From assembly GCA_946406305.1 (NCBI GenBank), contig CAMJKC010000004.1:1-24109 (forward strand): 24,109 nucleotides of DNA. Reading direction: 5' to 3'. Positions 7,753 through 15,760 of this stretch are shown here, piece by piece. The stretch is from an uncultured Lachnospiraceae bacterium (lineage in GTDB: Bacteria; Bacillota; Clostridia; Lachnospirales; Lachnospiraceae). The translations under genes were made by a program, and so were the position numbers. Positions within the stretch are counted from its first letter, which is position 1; every line of letters starts with the position of its first letter. The notes under the pieces were generated by a model that saw nothing but the letters and a program-made list of their open reading frames with translations, was not told where the DNA came from and did no database searches.

Positions 7753-8886
7753 ATGAAATTTTTACACACATCTGATTTGCATTTAGGAATTAAACTAATG
7801 GATGTAGATTTGATTGACGATCAAGAATATATACTCAATGAAATAGTTAATATTGCAAAAAAAGAAAAAGTCGATGCAGTTTTATTGTCGGGCGATGTTT
7901 ATGATGTCTCAGTTCCACGAGTTGAAGCTATAGGCTTATTAAATGAGTTTTTAACAAAGTTAAATGAAGAAAAAATTAATGTGTTTATTATAAGCGGTAA
8001 TCATGACCAAGCAGAAAGATTATCATTTGCTAATCAAATATTAAAAAAGTCTGGCATTTATATCTCTGAGAGATATAAAAAAGATAATGAGCCTGTAATT
8101 TTGAAAGATAAATATGGTGATATTTATATTTATTCATTACCTTACATAAAGCCTATAAACATAAAGACAGAATTTGGGATTGATGATAATATGACCTATG
8201 ATGAAGCTGTAAAGAAGGCTATAGAAAATTATTCTATCAATAAAAATGAGAGAAATGTTTTGTTAGCACATCAGTTTATAACAGGAAGTATAATCAGTGA
8301 GTCTGAGACAATACAAGTAGGCAACACAGACCAAGTAAGTAGTAGCCATTTTGCTTGCTTTGACTATGTTGCTTTAGGACACTTGCATACACCACAATCA
8401 ATTAAAAAGAATGAAAATATGAGATATTGTGGCAGTCCATTAAAGCTATCATTTTCAGAGGTCAGTAAAGATAAAGTTTGTGTAATAGTTGATTTAAAAG
8501 AAAAAGGCAATGTTGAAATAAAAGAAGTAAAACTAAATCCTCTACATGATATAGCAATATTAAATGGTACTTATAGTGAACTGGTTGATAGCAAGGAACT
8601 GAAAAGTAAATATAGAGATGCATATTTGAGAATAGAACTGAAAGACAAGAAAGAAATACCATATGTTAAAGACAAATTGAGAGCCGTTTATAATAATGTT
8701 TTAGAAGTTGAGTATGAAAAAAAAACAAAACAACAAAAAGAACTGGAAACAAACATAAATGAAATAAAGAGCTTATCGGATTTGGATTTAGTAAACATGT
8801 TTTTTAAAGAGCAGCTAAATAAGGAGTTGAATAGTAAACAAACTAAAATTATTAAAAATGCTTTAGAAGAATTGGAGGATATGTAA
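7753..8886 (+). CDS. sbcD: Exonuclease subunit SbcD
   Basis: SbcD is the Mre11-type nuclease of the SbcCD complex, which cleaves DNA hairpins and protein-blocked ends and trims double-strand breaks. The 377-residue protein shows the phosphoesterase motifs in order: DLHLG (D8, H10), GDVYD (D48), GNHDQ (N82, H83, D84) and, later, a GHLHTPQ metal-binding motif. The C-terminal third is the capping and SbcC-binding domain. Its length is normal. The ribosome binding site GGGAGGG lies just upstream of ATG 7753. It ends one base before the sbcC start, with GGAGG for sbcC inside its last codons, so the two subunits are co-translated. All metal ligands appear intact, in contrast to the decayed genes on either side. 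Confidence 0.93.
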   Translation: MKFLHTSDLHLGIKLMDVDLIDDQEYILNEIVNIAKKEKVDAVLLSGDVYDVSVPRVEAIGLLNEFLTKLNEEKINVFIISGNHDQAERLSFANQILKKSGIYISERYKKDNEPVILKDKYGDIYIYSLPYIKPINIKTEFGIDDNMTYDEAVKKAIENYSINKNERNVLLAHQFITGSIISESETIQVGNTDQVSSSHFACFDYVALGHLHTPQSIKKNENMRYCGSPLKLSFSEVSKDKVCVIVDLKEKGNVEIKEVKLNPLHDIAILNGTYSELVDSKELKSKYRDAYLRIELKDKKEIPYVKDKLRAVYNNVLEVEYEKKTKQQKELETNINEIKSLSDLDLVNMFFKEQLNKELNSKQTKIIKNALEELEDM

Positions 8887-8887
8887 T

Positions 8888-11704
8888 ATGAGACCGTTAA
8901 AATTGAAAATGACAGCTTTTGGTGCATATTCAAAAACCGTAGAAATAGATTTCACTAAATTTGGCGATACAGGAATGTTCTTAATATGTGGTGATACAGG
9001 AAGTGGAAAGACAACAATTTTTGATGCAATTATTTATGCTTTATATGGCGAAGCATCAGGAAGTCTTAGAGATAATAAAACATTTAGAAGTGATTATACA
9101 AAAGATTCTACACTTACTAATGTGGTTTTTACATTTGAGTGTAATAGAAAAATTTATCAAATTGATAGAACTCCAAGTCAGAGTGTATTTAGTGAGAGTA
9201 AGAACAAGTATGTTGACAAGGCAGGAACAGCTGATTTAGTATTAATTGATAAGGATAAAAGTAAAACCTTAGCAACCAAAGATAAAGAAACAACAAAAAA
9301 GGTTGAAGAAATAATAGGGATAAATGCAAGACAATTTAAAAGTGTAGCTATGCTTGCACAGGGGGAATTTCAAAAAGTACTAACAACAGAGAACAATGAT
9401 AGTAATAATAGAAAAATTATATTGAGAAATATTTTTAGGACACAAAAATACAATCAATTACAAGATTATTTAAAAGAAGAGGCAAAGGAAAAAAAAGAAC
9501 AGTATGAGCATCAAATGGTATCAATTAAGCAGACAATAAATGAAATTGAAACATTTGATGATAAATATGTAAGTGACCTAATAGAAATCACAAAAAGTAA
9601 AGTGCCTCTTGTTGACGAATCTATCAAATTACTACAAACAATGTTAAAAGATGTTTGCGGAAAATTATCAAAAAAACAAGAAGAAAGTGATAAAATTCAA
9701 AAAGAATATACAAATTTAGCTAAGGATTTACAACTTGCAAAAGACAATAAAACTAAAGCTGATGATTTAAATTCAAAAAGGGAAAATTTGCAAAAAGTTA
9801 AAAGTGAAATAATAATTTATAACAAGAAAGAAATAAAACATAAATCTAACAAAGAACAGTATGATGATAGCAAAAAGCAAGTTGTAATTATAAATAAGGA
9901 AATTGACACACTGAAAACAATAGAAAAGGATGAAAAGGAATTAAAAGACTTAAAATCAAAAGTAAAAAATTTAGACAGCTATATAAAACAAAAAAAACGA
10001 ACAATTGATTCGCATAAGAAGAGTATTGACCATTATCAAAATGAATATAATGGTTTAAAAGGAGTAGACAGTGAATTAAAAACAATTAATAAAGAATATA
10101 ATATAGTAGACAAAAAAGTTAACAACTTAGAATCTTTAGTAGACGATTTTGAAACTTTTTTAAAAAATGAAAAAGCAAAAGTATCATTTCAAAATAAATT
10201 GAGTGCTATTAATAATAAGTATTTAAAGTCAACAAATGTTTATGAAGATGTAAATAGTGCTTATATTAATAATCAAGCTGGATTATTGGCAAAAACATTA
10301 AAAGTTGGTAAACCTTGTCCTGTTTGTGGGTCAACATCACATCCAGCTGTATGCAAAATAAATAGCTCAAAAATACATGGATATAATATTTCAAGTATAA
10401 GCAAAAGCATTATTGATAAACTAAAAAAAGAGAAAGAAAAACTTGATAAAGAAAGAAAAGAAATATCTGAATCGTTTGCAGGATTGAATAAAACAAACAA
10501 GACAATTGAAACTAAATTAATAAAGCAGCTTGAAGATGAAAAATTAGTGAATTCAAAAAATTCTAAATTAACGAATTCTTTATATGAAAAAATATCAAAT
10601 TTCTATAATGATTTAATTAGCAAACATGAAGAAATAGAAAGTAATAAGAACGATTTGGAAACAAAAATCGGACATCGAAACGAAGTGTTTAATCAAATAG
10701 AAAGTTTGAGGAAAATAATTGATAATGTTAAAAGTGATTTGAGTGAAAAAGTGATAGAACGCTCAACTATCAATGAACGAATTAGAAGCCTATCTTCTAA
10801 CATTACGAATCAAACTAAAAAGTTATCTGTTAAGAATTTGGATAGTGCGAAGACAGAGCTTGACAGATTGAAAGAGTTTATTAAAGTTTATGAAAATGAT
10901 GATCAAACACTCACTCAAAAAATCAACGGTTTGAAAATTGAAAAAAGCAAGTTAGAAAGTTCAATAGACGAATTGCAAAAATTTTTGAAAGATGTTAAAT
11001 CGTATGATATTAAGAAACTTAACAATGAGTTTAGAAAAATAAAAAAAGAAAAGACTGATAATGATGAAGAAGTTAAAAAACTCGCTTCTTACAATAAAGA
11101 TTATAATAGAAGAATAGATTTAATTAATAAAGGAAGCAAAAAATATGAATCTTTAGAAAAAGAGTATCAAGAAATCAACGAATTATCACAATGTCTGTCA
11201 GGAACATACAAAGGAATTAAACGAATTGATTTGGAAACTTTTGTGTTGACTTTCTATTTTGATAAAATGCTTGAGAGAGCTAATGTAAGGTTAATGGAAT
11301 TATCAAAAGGCGAGTTTGAATTTGTACGAAGAAAAGATGACAGTTTACAAAGTAAGGGTTTGGAACTTGATGTTAAAGATCACAATACTGGAAAAGATAG
11401 GAGTGTGGGAAGTTTATCAGGTGGCGAGCAATTTATGGCTTCTATATCTATGGCTCTTGGACTGTCTGACACCATTCAAAATGAAAGTAGAAATTTTGAC
11501 ATTGGAACTATATTTATTGACGAAGGATTTGGTTCGTTAAGTGATGAATACAGAAAAAAAAGTATGAATATCCTAAAAAAGTCCACTGAAGGAAAGTTGG
11601 TAGGTATAATTTCGCATGTCGAAGAGTTAAAAAATGAAATTGATAAAAAAATAGTTGTAAAGAAAGATGAAGTAAATGGCAGTTCGTTAAAAATAATCAT
11701 TTAA
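8888..11704 (+). CDS. sbcC: Exonuclease subunit SbcC (Rad50-like ATPase)
   Basis: SbcC is the SMC/Rad50-type ATPase partner of SbcD. The 938-residue protein has Walker A GDTGSGKT at residues 35-42, a long coiled coil rich in Lys and Glu (about 190-460), a zinc hook CPVC at 477-480, a second coiled coil (about 510-770), the ABC signature SLSGGEQ at 842-848 and Walker B ending IFIDE (D878, E879). All functional motifs are present and the hook is near the middle, as expected for an antiparallel coil. It is shorter than E. coli SbcC (about 1050) but normal for Firmicutes. A terminator follows at 11718. SbcCD is often a core gene pair; its place inside an island of phage- and restriction-related debris is notable. 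Confidence 0.93.
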   Translation: MRPLKLKMTAFGAYSKTVEIDFTKFGDTGMFLICGDTGSGKTTIFDAIIYALYGEASGSLRDNKTFRSDYTKDSTLTNVVFTFECNRKIYQIDRTPSQSVFSESKNKYVDKAGTADLVLIDKDKSKTLATKDKETTKKVEEIIGINARQFKSVAMLAQGEFQKVLTTENNDSNNRKIILRNIFRTQKYNQLQDYLKEEAKEKKEQYEHQMVSIKQTINEIETFDDKYVSDLIEITKSKVPLVDESIKLLQTMLKDVCGKLSKKQEESDKIQKEYTNLAKDLQLAKDNKTKADDLNSKRENLQKVKSEIIIYNKKEIKHKSNKEQYDDSKKQVVIINKEIDTLKTIEKDEKELKDLKSKVKNLDSYIKQKKRTIDSHKKSIDHYQNEYNGLKGVDSELKTINKEYNIVDKKVNNLESLVDDFETFLKNEKAKVSFQNKLSAINNKYLKSTNVYEDVNSAYINNQAGLLAKTLKVGKPCPVCGSTSHPAVCKINSSKIHGYNISSISKSIIDKLKKEKEKLDKERKEISESFAGLNKTNKTIETKLIKQLEDEKLVNSKNSKLTNSLYEKISNFYNDLISKHEEIESNKNDLETKIGHRNEVFNQIESLRKIIDNVKSDLSEKVIERSTINERIRSLSSNITNQTKKLSVKNLDSAKTELDRLKEFIKVYENDDQTLTQKINGLKIEKSKLESSIDELQKFLKDVKSYDIKKLNNEFRKIKKEKTDNDEEVKKLASYNKDYNRRIDLINKGSKKYESLEKEYQEINELSQCLSGTYKGIKRIDLETFVLTFYFDKMLERANVRLMELSKGEFEFVRRKDDSLQSKGLELDVKDHNTGKDRSVGSLSGGEQFMASISMALGLSDTIQNESRNFDIGTIFIDEGFGSLSDEYRKKSMNILKKSTEGKLVGIISHVEELKNEIDKKIVVKKDEVNGSSLKIII

Positions 11705-11717
11705 AAGCATTTAAGAG

Positions 11718-11745
11718 AGTAGTCAAAATGACTGCTATTTTTATT
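11718..11745 (+). terminator. Rho-independent terminator after sbcC
   Basis: AGTAGTCA (11718-11725) pairs with TGACTGCT (11729-11736) over the loop AAA, with one T-G wobble, and is followed by ATTTTTATT. It closes the sbcDC transcript. Confidence 0.7.
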
Positions 11746-11776
11746 AAAAAAAATAAAAATTATTTATAAATAACTA

Positions 11777-11804
11777 TTGACAATAAGCAAAGATATGATA
11801 CAAT
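11777..11804 (+). promoter_or_regulatory. Promoter of the P-loop/HTH unit (sigma-A)
   Basis: A consensus TTGACA (11777-11782), a 16-base spacer and TACAAT (11799-11804) lie about 190 bases upstream of the P-loop gene. Transcription from about 11811 would give a long structured leader. Confidence 0.75.
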
Positions 11805-11810
11805 AAATTA

Positions 11811-11986
11811 AAATATGGTGTTCAGTCCACCACAATGAACTGGAGTAAGAACTTGAATGTTGAATATATTTTAATAGTGGCTACGTGCCACGAACAGATA
11901 TGAAAACAAATGAGATTATTATATTTGTGTTATAAAAACTCATGTGTTTAAGTATCTAATTATTTAAACATATGAGTTTTTATAAT
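11811..11986 (+). ncRNA. Structured leader or stand-alone small RNA ending in a terminator-like stem
   Basis: The leader is non-coding and contains a GTTCA/TGAAC stem around GTCCACCACAA (about 11820-11840), an alternative GGTG/CACC hairpin sharing those bases, and a GTGGC-TACGT-GCCAC hairpin (about 11877-11891). It ends in an 18-bp stem formed by 11934-11951 and 11964-11981, with a single G-T wobble and a 12-base loop, whose 3' side finishes in five Ts. The final stem lies 6 bases before the GGAG of the next gene. It may act as an attenuator, or it may be the end of a separate ~175-nt RNA. I recognise no known riboswitch or RNA family. Confidence 0.5.
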
Positions 11987-11997
11987 GGAGTAACAAT

Positions 11998-14082
11998 ATG
12001 ATAAAATTAACAAAAAATGTTGTAACATTTCTACTTACTGCAGCAACAGGTGCAGGAAAAACATTATTAGCTTGTTTATTAACAACTAAATCAGCTTGTT
12101 CTATTCTTACAAAAGGTGTGGGAAATACTAATACTACACTAACAAATAGAAAGTATGTATATACTACAAATGAGGCTTTAAAAAACAAAATTATAATATG
12201 GGCAAAAAAGAAAGATGTTATGTTATCAAATGTAGATGTACAGGATATAGTGTTGAGAGCTTTAGCGATTTTAATAGCCAAACATAAAGATTTGAAAGTA
12301 TTAAATGATCAAGAATTAATTGAAAAATTTATCTCAGAAGGAAAACAATTATTAGAGTTAAATAATAATACAAGAGCGATTTTTACATTGTTAGATGATG
12401 AAAAACTTAATGAATTATTATCAATATCAATTGGTGCAATAATTAAACTTGGTATAATTAATGATTCATATAAAGTATATAAAAGGGCTGGGAATAAAAT
12501 AAAATCTGAAGAAATTAAACCATCTTCGCATATTTTTTGGTCTGCTATTACTGTAGAGTTAGGTTTGTTAATAGATAATATTGATAATGGAATAATTCAT
12601 AAACAAATGCTCTTTAAAAATATAAAAGAAAAAAGTGATATTTTAGAAGAGAAATTTTACAATTATTTTGGGAAAGATACAATTAATCAAGAAGGCTACT
12701 ATGTAAAGGAAATAGATTTAGAGAATCAAGATAAAGAGATGATAAGTCAATTATTTAAAGATAATGATTTAAGTAAAGATAAGGTAGCTTCTGTGGAAGT
12801 TTTGTGTGATGAACTAATTATTTATACATATATGAATGAGTATGTGAATGGAGTAATTAAGACAAATCAAAAATTAATGAATGTCTTTTTAAATAATTTT
12901 AATGGATATTATGAGTTTGCTCTATATGATACAATGGGGGTATTTCATAAAGATTTAGATGAAGATAAATCATATGATTATTTTGAAGGATTAACCAGAA
13001 TAGAAAAATTTGCGGGGATAATTGTTTTAGCTCCTTTGAAAGGTGATAGCAATGTAGTAAAAATGAAACAAAATATTGTTGAATTTTTATCACATATTAA
13101 ATATTCTACTACAATTTTTATATTAAGAAATAACTTAAATAAATACATAAGAGATGAAATAGAGAATCAATATGATATTTCAACTATTGGTGAAAATGAT
13201 ATAGATGTTGATAGTGATTCAATGAATGAAATATTAATGAAACTAAAGAAACAGTTAGATAAAGATTTCTCTTATAAACAAAATAAACATATTGATTTAG
13301 ATGTCCATAAATACTTAGTTGAATTTAGAAGATTTGATAGTGATATTAAGAAGATTGATGGTATTTTATTATACCAGTTAAGTAATGTTGTGATTGACAT
13401 TTTAAGTTCATATGCAAATTATGTAGAGAAGAATAATGACCGTATAAAATTATCTAAAGATGAATCAATCGATGTGTGCTTACAAATTGATAAAGATACA
13501 TTAAAGAATAATTTTGTTTATTTGTGTACTGATATTAAAAATAATAATTTTGATAAAGATATTTTCATACCTGCAAATTCAAATATTGAAACAAATTTAC
13601 AAAAATGTCCTCATGGTCATTCATACAATGCATTAAAGAGACATTTAAGTTGTGGAGAAGGTTTTACATCATCAATTGATGAGAGTTATTTTGTAAATAG
13701 AGATAATATAACAATAACATTCCCAAATAATTTAAATAAAATGGGAATAGGTTCTTCGTTTGATTTGCTAATTGATAATGTTATCAAGATACAAGGTTTG
13801 ATAATTGATGATCTAAGTATGGAGAAGATAATCGATAGATTCAAGAAGAATGTCAATATATATAAGATTACTAAATTATTAGTATATGATTATGCGTTAA
13901 AAGATGCTGAGAAATTACATTTATCTTATGAGGGATGTTTTAATGCAATGTTAGATAACTGCCAAAATTTAATTGGTAAAAATGGTGAATTTTCATATGA
14001 CAAGTGGGTTGATGCTTTATATGATGTGTATAATGAAGCATTAAATTTGACATATAATTATGGTTTGTTAGTAACAAATTAA
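11998..14082 (+). CDS. Large P-loop NTPase with GTPase-like motifs, family not recognised
   Basis: The 694-residue protein has no signal peptide or membrane segment. A Walker A, AATGAGKT (residues 15-22), lies at the extreme N-terminus after a short strand. It is followed by KGVGNTNTTL, which could be a switch I region. A hydrophobic strand ends in DTMG at residues 311-314, as in a G3 motif (DxxG), and AGIIVLAP and TTIFILRNNLNK (N381, K382) look like the following strands, the last a weak G4-like motif. Between Walker A and G3 there is a helical insertion of almost 290 residues. A possible metal site, C537-x-H539-x-H541 with H549 and C552, lies in the C-terminal part. Start ATG 11998 follows GGAG; the HTH gene follows after 14 bases. 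I cannot name its function; the large inserted GTPase-like layout recalls dynamin- or STAND-like defence NTPases, but this is inference. Confidence 0.7.
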   Translation: MIKLTKNVVTFLLTAATGAGKTLLACLLTTKSACSILTKGVGNTNTTLTNRKYVYTTNEALKNKIIIWAKKKDVMLSNVDVQDIVLRALAILIAKHKDLKVLNDQELIEKFISEGKQLLELNNNTRAIFTLLDDEKLNELLSISIGAIIKLGIINDSYKVYKRAGNKIKSEEIKPSSHIFWSAITVELGLLIDNIDNGIIHKQMLFKNIKEKSDILEEKFYNYFGKDTINQEGYYVKEIDLENQDKEMISQLFKDNDLSKDKVASVEVLCDELIIYTYMNEYVNGVIKTNQKLMNVFLNNFNGYYEFALYDTMGVFHKDLDEDKSYDYFEGLTRIEKFAGIIVLAPLKGDSNVVKMKQNIVEFLSHIKYSTTIFILRNNLNKYIRDEIENQYDISTIGENDIDVDSDSMNEILMKLKKQLDKDFSYKQNKHIDLDVHKYLVEFRRFDSDIKKIDGILLYQLSNVVIDILSSYANYVEKNNDRIKLSKDESIDVCLQIDKDTLKNNFVYLCTDIKNNNFDKDIFIPANSNIETNLQKCPHGHSYNALKRHLSCGEGFTSSIDESYFVNRDNITITFPNNLNKMGIGSSFDLLIDNVIKIQGLIIDDLSMEKIIDRFKKNVNIYKITKLLVYDYALKDAEKLHLSYEGCFNAMLDNCQNLIGKNGEFSYDKWVDALYDVYNEALNLTYNYGLLVTN

Positions 14083-14096
14083 TTGGGAGGCTGCAT

Positions 14097-14492
14097 ATGA
14101 TTGAGAGTAGAGATTACTCAAAGATTGCAGTTGACAATTCAAATTTAATGATGAAATTACCAAACAATTATGAGCAATCTTTGGAATTGTTTATGAAAGA
14201 AAAGCGAATAACTGAAGAAGAATTAGCATATGCATCCGCTCTGAGTGTAAGAACTATCTCAAGACATAGAGTTTTGGGTACACGAACTAATACTAAAATC
14301 ACGACTATAATTCAAATCATTATAGGTTTAAAATTACAGCCACCATTTAGTGAGCATTTGTTAAGGCAGGCTGGATACATATTAAATAATACCGAAGAGC
14401 ACGAAGCATATAGATATTTGCTTTTATATGATTATGATAAAGGTATAGACCACTGCAATCAAGTAATTAAAAGATTTAAAAGAAGAAGATAA
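14097..14492 (+). CDS. XRE-type helix-turn-helix protein
   Basis: The 131-residue product has a Cro/CI-type HTH at about residues 33-60: KRITEEELAYASALSVRTIS, the second helix pair being 'LSVRTISRH'. The C-terminal half is helical (PPFSEHLLRQAGYILNN, then EHEAYRYLLLYDYDKGIDHC) and ends in a very basic KRFKRRR. Similar small proteins are common in Firmicute accessory regions and are thought to be regulators, though an effector partner role is possible. A strong ribosome binding site (GGGAGG at 14085-14090) precedes ATG 14097, 14 bases after the P-loop gene, and a terminator follows at once. It therefore belongs to the same transcript as the P-loop gene and may regulate it. Confidence 0.75.
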   Translation: MIESRDYSKIAVDNSNLMMKLPNNYEQSLELFMKEKRITEEELAYASALSVRTISRHRVLGTRTNTKITTIIQIIIGLKLQPPFSEHLLRQAGYILNNTEEHEAYRYLLLYDYDKGIDHCNQVIKRFKRRR

Positions 14493-14500
14493 ATTTATTT

Positions 14501-14525
14501 AGAGCCCTTAGGGGCTCTTTTTTTT
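14501..14525 (+). terminator. Strong Rho-independent terminator
   Basis: AGAGCCC (14501-14507), loop TTAG, GGGCTCT (14512-14518) and a run of eight Ts close the P-loop/HTH unit. Confidence 0.92.
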
Positions 14526-14538
14526 GCAAAAAATTATC

Positions 14539-14560
14539 TATGTCAAGACATACTATGTCT
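14539..14560. promoter_or_regulatory. Overlapping palindromes, probable operator
   Basis: The hexamer TATGTC occurs three times in alternating orientation: TATGTC (14539-14544), GACATA (14547-14552) and TATGTC (14554-14559). This gives a perfect 15-base palindrome AGACATACTATGTCT (14546-14560) overlapping a second one at 14539-14552. Another GACATA lies at 14645-14650. The layout suits binding by a dimeric regulator such as the HTH protein just upstream or the excisionase-like protein just downstream. Which one binds is not shown. Confidence 0.5.
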
Positions 14561-14565
14561 ATATG

Positions 14566-14629
14566 AAATGCTTATAAAATAAAGATTTTATTATAACAAA
14601 AAATAATAGGTTTTTATTTATAAGCATTT
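14566..14629. repeat. 13-bp perfect inverted repeat
   Basis: AAATGCTTATAAA (14566-14578) is exactly complementary to TTTATAAGCATTT (14617-14629), with a 38-base AT-rich centre. It ends in a T-rich run, so it may be an extra terminator, a binding site or a recombination-related structure. No ORF crosses it. Confidence 0.55.
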
Positions 14630-14744
14630 TTAATTAGAAAAAAGGACATAGAGTGTGGTGGTGGATTTAGTATAAATAGTTTATATTGAGAAAAAATAAA
14701 TGAAAATAAATAGCATTAATTTAAATATGCTGAAAGGAACAACA

Positions 14745-14915
14745 ATGGATAAGTCAGTATTAAGTGTAAAAGATTTGTCAAAAGAAATGAGTATAAGCCT
14801 ACCAACTGCATATGCATTAGCTAAAAGCACTGGCTTTCCTCATATACAAATTGGAAGAAGGTTATTGATACCAAGAAATGAATTCAATAAATGGTTATCA
14901 AAAAATTGTAAGTAA
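14745..14915 (+). CDS. Excisionase-family helix-turn-helix DNA-binding protein
   Basis: The 56-residue product matches the short MerR-like excisionase domain (HTH_17 type): LSVKDLSKEMSISLPTAYAL, then FPHIQIGRRLLIPRNEFNKW. The 'IGRRLLIPRNEFxxWL' wing is typical. Such proteins direct excision in integrative elements or act as small regulators. I prefer ATG 14745, with AAAGGAAC in front; an in-frame ATG at 14700 would add 15 residues but has no ribosome binding site. No integrase gene is present in the window, so the element this gene once served is incomplete here. Confidence 0.75.
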   Translation: MDKSVLSVKDLSKEMSISLPTAYALAKSTGFPHIQIGRRLLIPRNEFNKWLSKNCK

Positions 14916-14936
14916 CAATAATTAATGATAATTACA

Positions 14937-14983
14937 GCTCTTTCTTATCTCGATTAATTACTGAGAACTCAATAAGAGAGAGC
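14937..14983 (+). terminator. Long hairpin after the excisionase gene
   Basis: GCTCTTTCTTAT (14937-14948) pairs with ATAAGAGAGAGC (14972-14983) in 12 bp with one wobble and a 23-base loop. The tail is AT-rich but lacks a clean T run, so it may be a weak terminator or an RNA-stabilising stem. Its 3' arm could also pair with GCTCTCT at 15101-15107. Confidence 0.4.
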
Positions 14984-15024
14984 ATATAATTATAAATTAA
15001 ATGTTTTAATATTGCTTGTTTAAG

Positions 15025-15175
15025 TAGACATGTCGTAAGTGGTAGAGAATGCATAAAACTAAGACAACACTCTTTTAAGTGTGTTTAAGTTTTTGAAAAT
15101 GCTCTCTACGGCTTTTTTAATGACATGTCTATTTTTGTGCATTCTCACCAAATATCAAAATTGCGAGGTGAGAAT
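15025..15175 (+). promoter_or_regulatory. Candidate RNA switch upstream of the sigma-like gene
   Basis: Outer arms TAGACATGTC (15025-15034) and GACATGTCTA (15122-15131) are perfectly complementary. Inside, helix A pairs GTAGAGA (15042-15048) with TCTCTAC (15103-15109) and is followed by GGC and six Ts. Helix B pairs GAGAATGCA (15045-15053) with TGCATTCTC (15138-15146). Helix C pairs ATTCTCACC (15141-15149) with GGTGAGAAT (15167-15175) and covers the GAGGTGAG ribosome binding site of the GTG start at 15177. A excludes B and B excludes C, which is the logic of a two-state regulator. A continuous frame from GTG 15081 could encode a leader peptide through this region. Confidence 0.5.
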
Positions 15176-15176
15176 C

Positions 15177-15725
15177 GTGAAAAAGTTAAAAAGAACAAGT
15201 TACTATGACAAAAATCGTTCTTGTTATCTTGATGAAGAAAAGCAGGAATATGTGTATGAGTTTATTTCATACGATGATGCTGGCAAGATGGTTCAAACAA
15301 GACAAACAATAGCTATAACAAAGGATAATATTGAGTTAATTTAAATGCTTGATGCATATGACCATTCTGAAGATTTATAAAATTTATATCAAAGTCGAGT
15401 GGAAGATAGAAGTATACACGAAGAAAGTGAAGATTTTGATTATTCAAAATTTGATAATATTCCTGATAAAAAAACAGATATTTACAGGATTTTGTTTGAA
15501 GACGATAAAAGTGATGATTCAAAATACGATGCTTTTTTAGAAACACTATCAGAGGATCAAAGGAATTTAATTTATGACCATTTAAATCTTGGTAAATCAT
15601 TCGTAACAATAAGTAAAGAAATGGGTAATGTATCAATTAAAGGACTTCAAAGTAGATGGCAGAAAATTAGAAAAAGAACAATGCAGTTTTTTGCTGAAAA
15701 CAATGACTTTGACAAGAGGGGGTAG
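15177..15725 (+). pseudogene. Sigma-70-like ICE regulator with two in-frame nonsense codons
   Basis: The frame from GTG 15177 (ribosome binding site GAGGTGAG) reads KKLKRTSYYDKNRSCYLDEE, EYVYEFISYDDAGKM and so on. It meets TAA at 15342-15344, continues MLDAYDHSEDL, meets TAA at 15378-15380, and then runs open to 15725. The whole matches, from memory, a protein of about 180 residues common in Firmicute conjugative elements, with an N-terminal 'RTYYYD...YVYEF' segment, an LLDESDHQESL-like linker and a C-terminal sigma region 4-like HTH (LSEDQRNLIYDHLNLGKSF, then a WQKIRKR tail). No frameshift is needed; only two codons are changed to TAA (the second is probably CAA, Gln). A restart at GTG 15399 would give a 108-residue HTH piece, so partial function is possible. 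Confidence 0.75.
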
Positions 15726-15760
15726 GCATTTTGTCTATGTAATAGAAGGAGGTAAGTCCA

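Noticed and set aside
11811..11986. Retron ncRNA
   Set aside because: No reverse transcriptase is encoded nearby and the linked protein has a P-loop NTPase layout. The leader does not show the paired inverted repeats of an msr-msd.
15081..15344. 87-residue protein starting at 15081
   Set aside because: It is the sigma-like pseudogene's frame extended upstream through the leader. The well-placed start is GTG 15177; the upstream part is at most a leader peptide.
7041..15380. Recoding of TAA/TAG as sense codons in the accessory genes
   Set aside because: Core genes in the same window use TAA and TAG as ordinary stops, and the affected genes also carry frameshifts and deletions. Decay explains it better.
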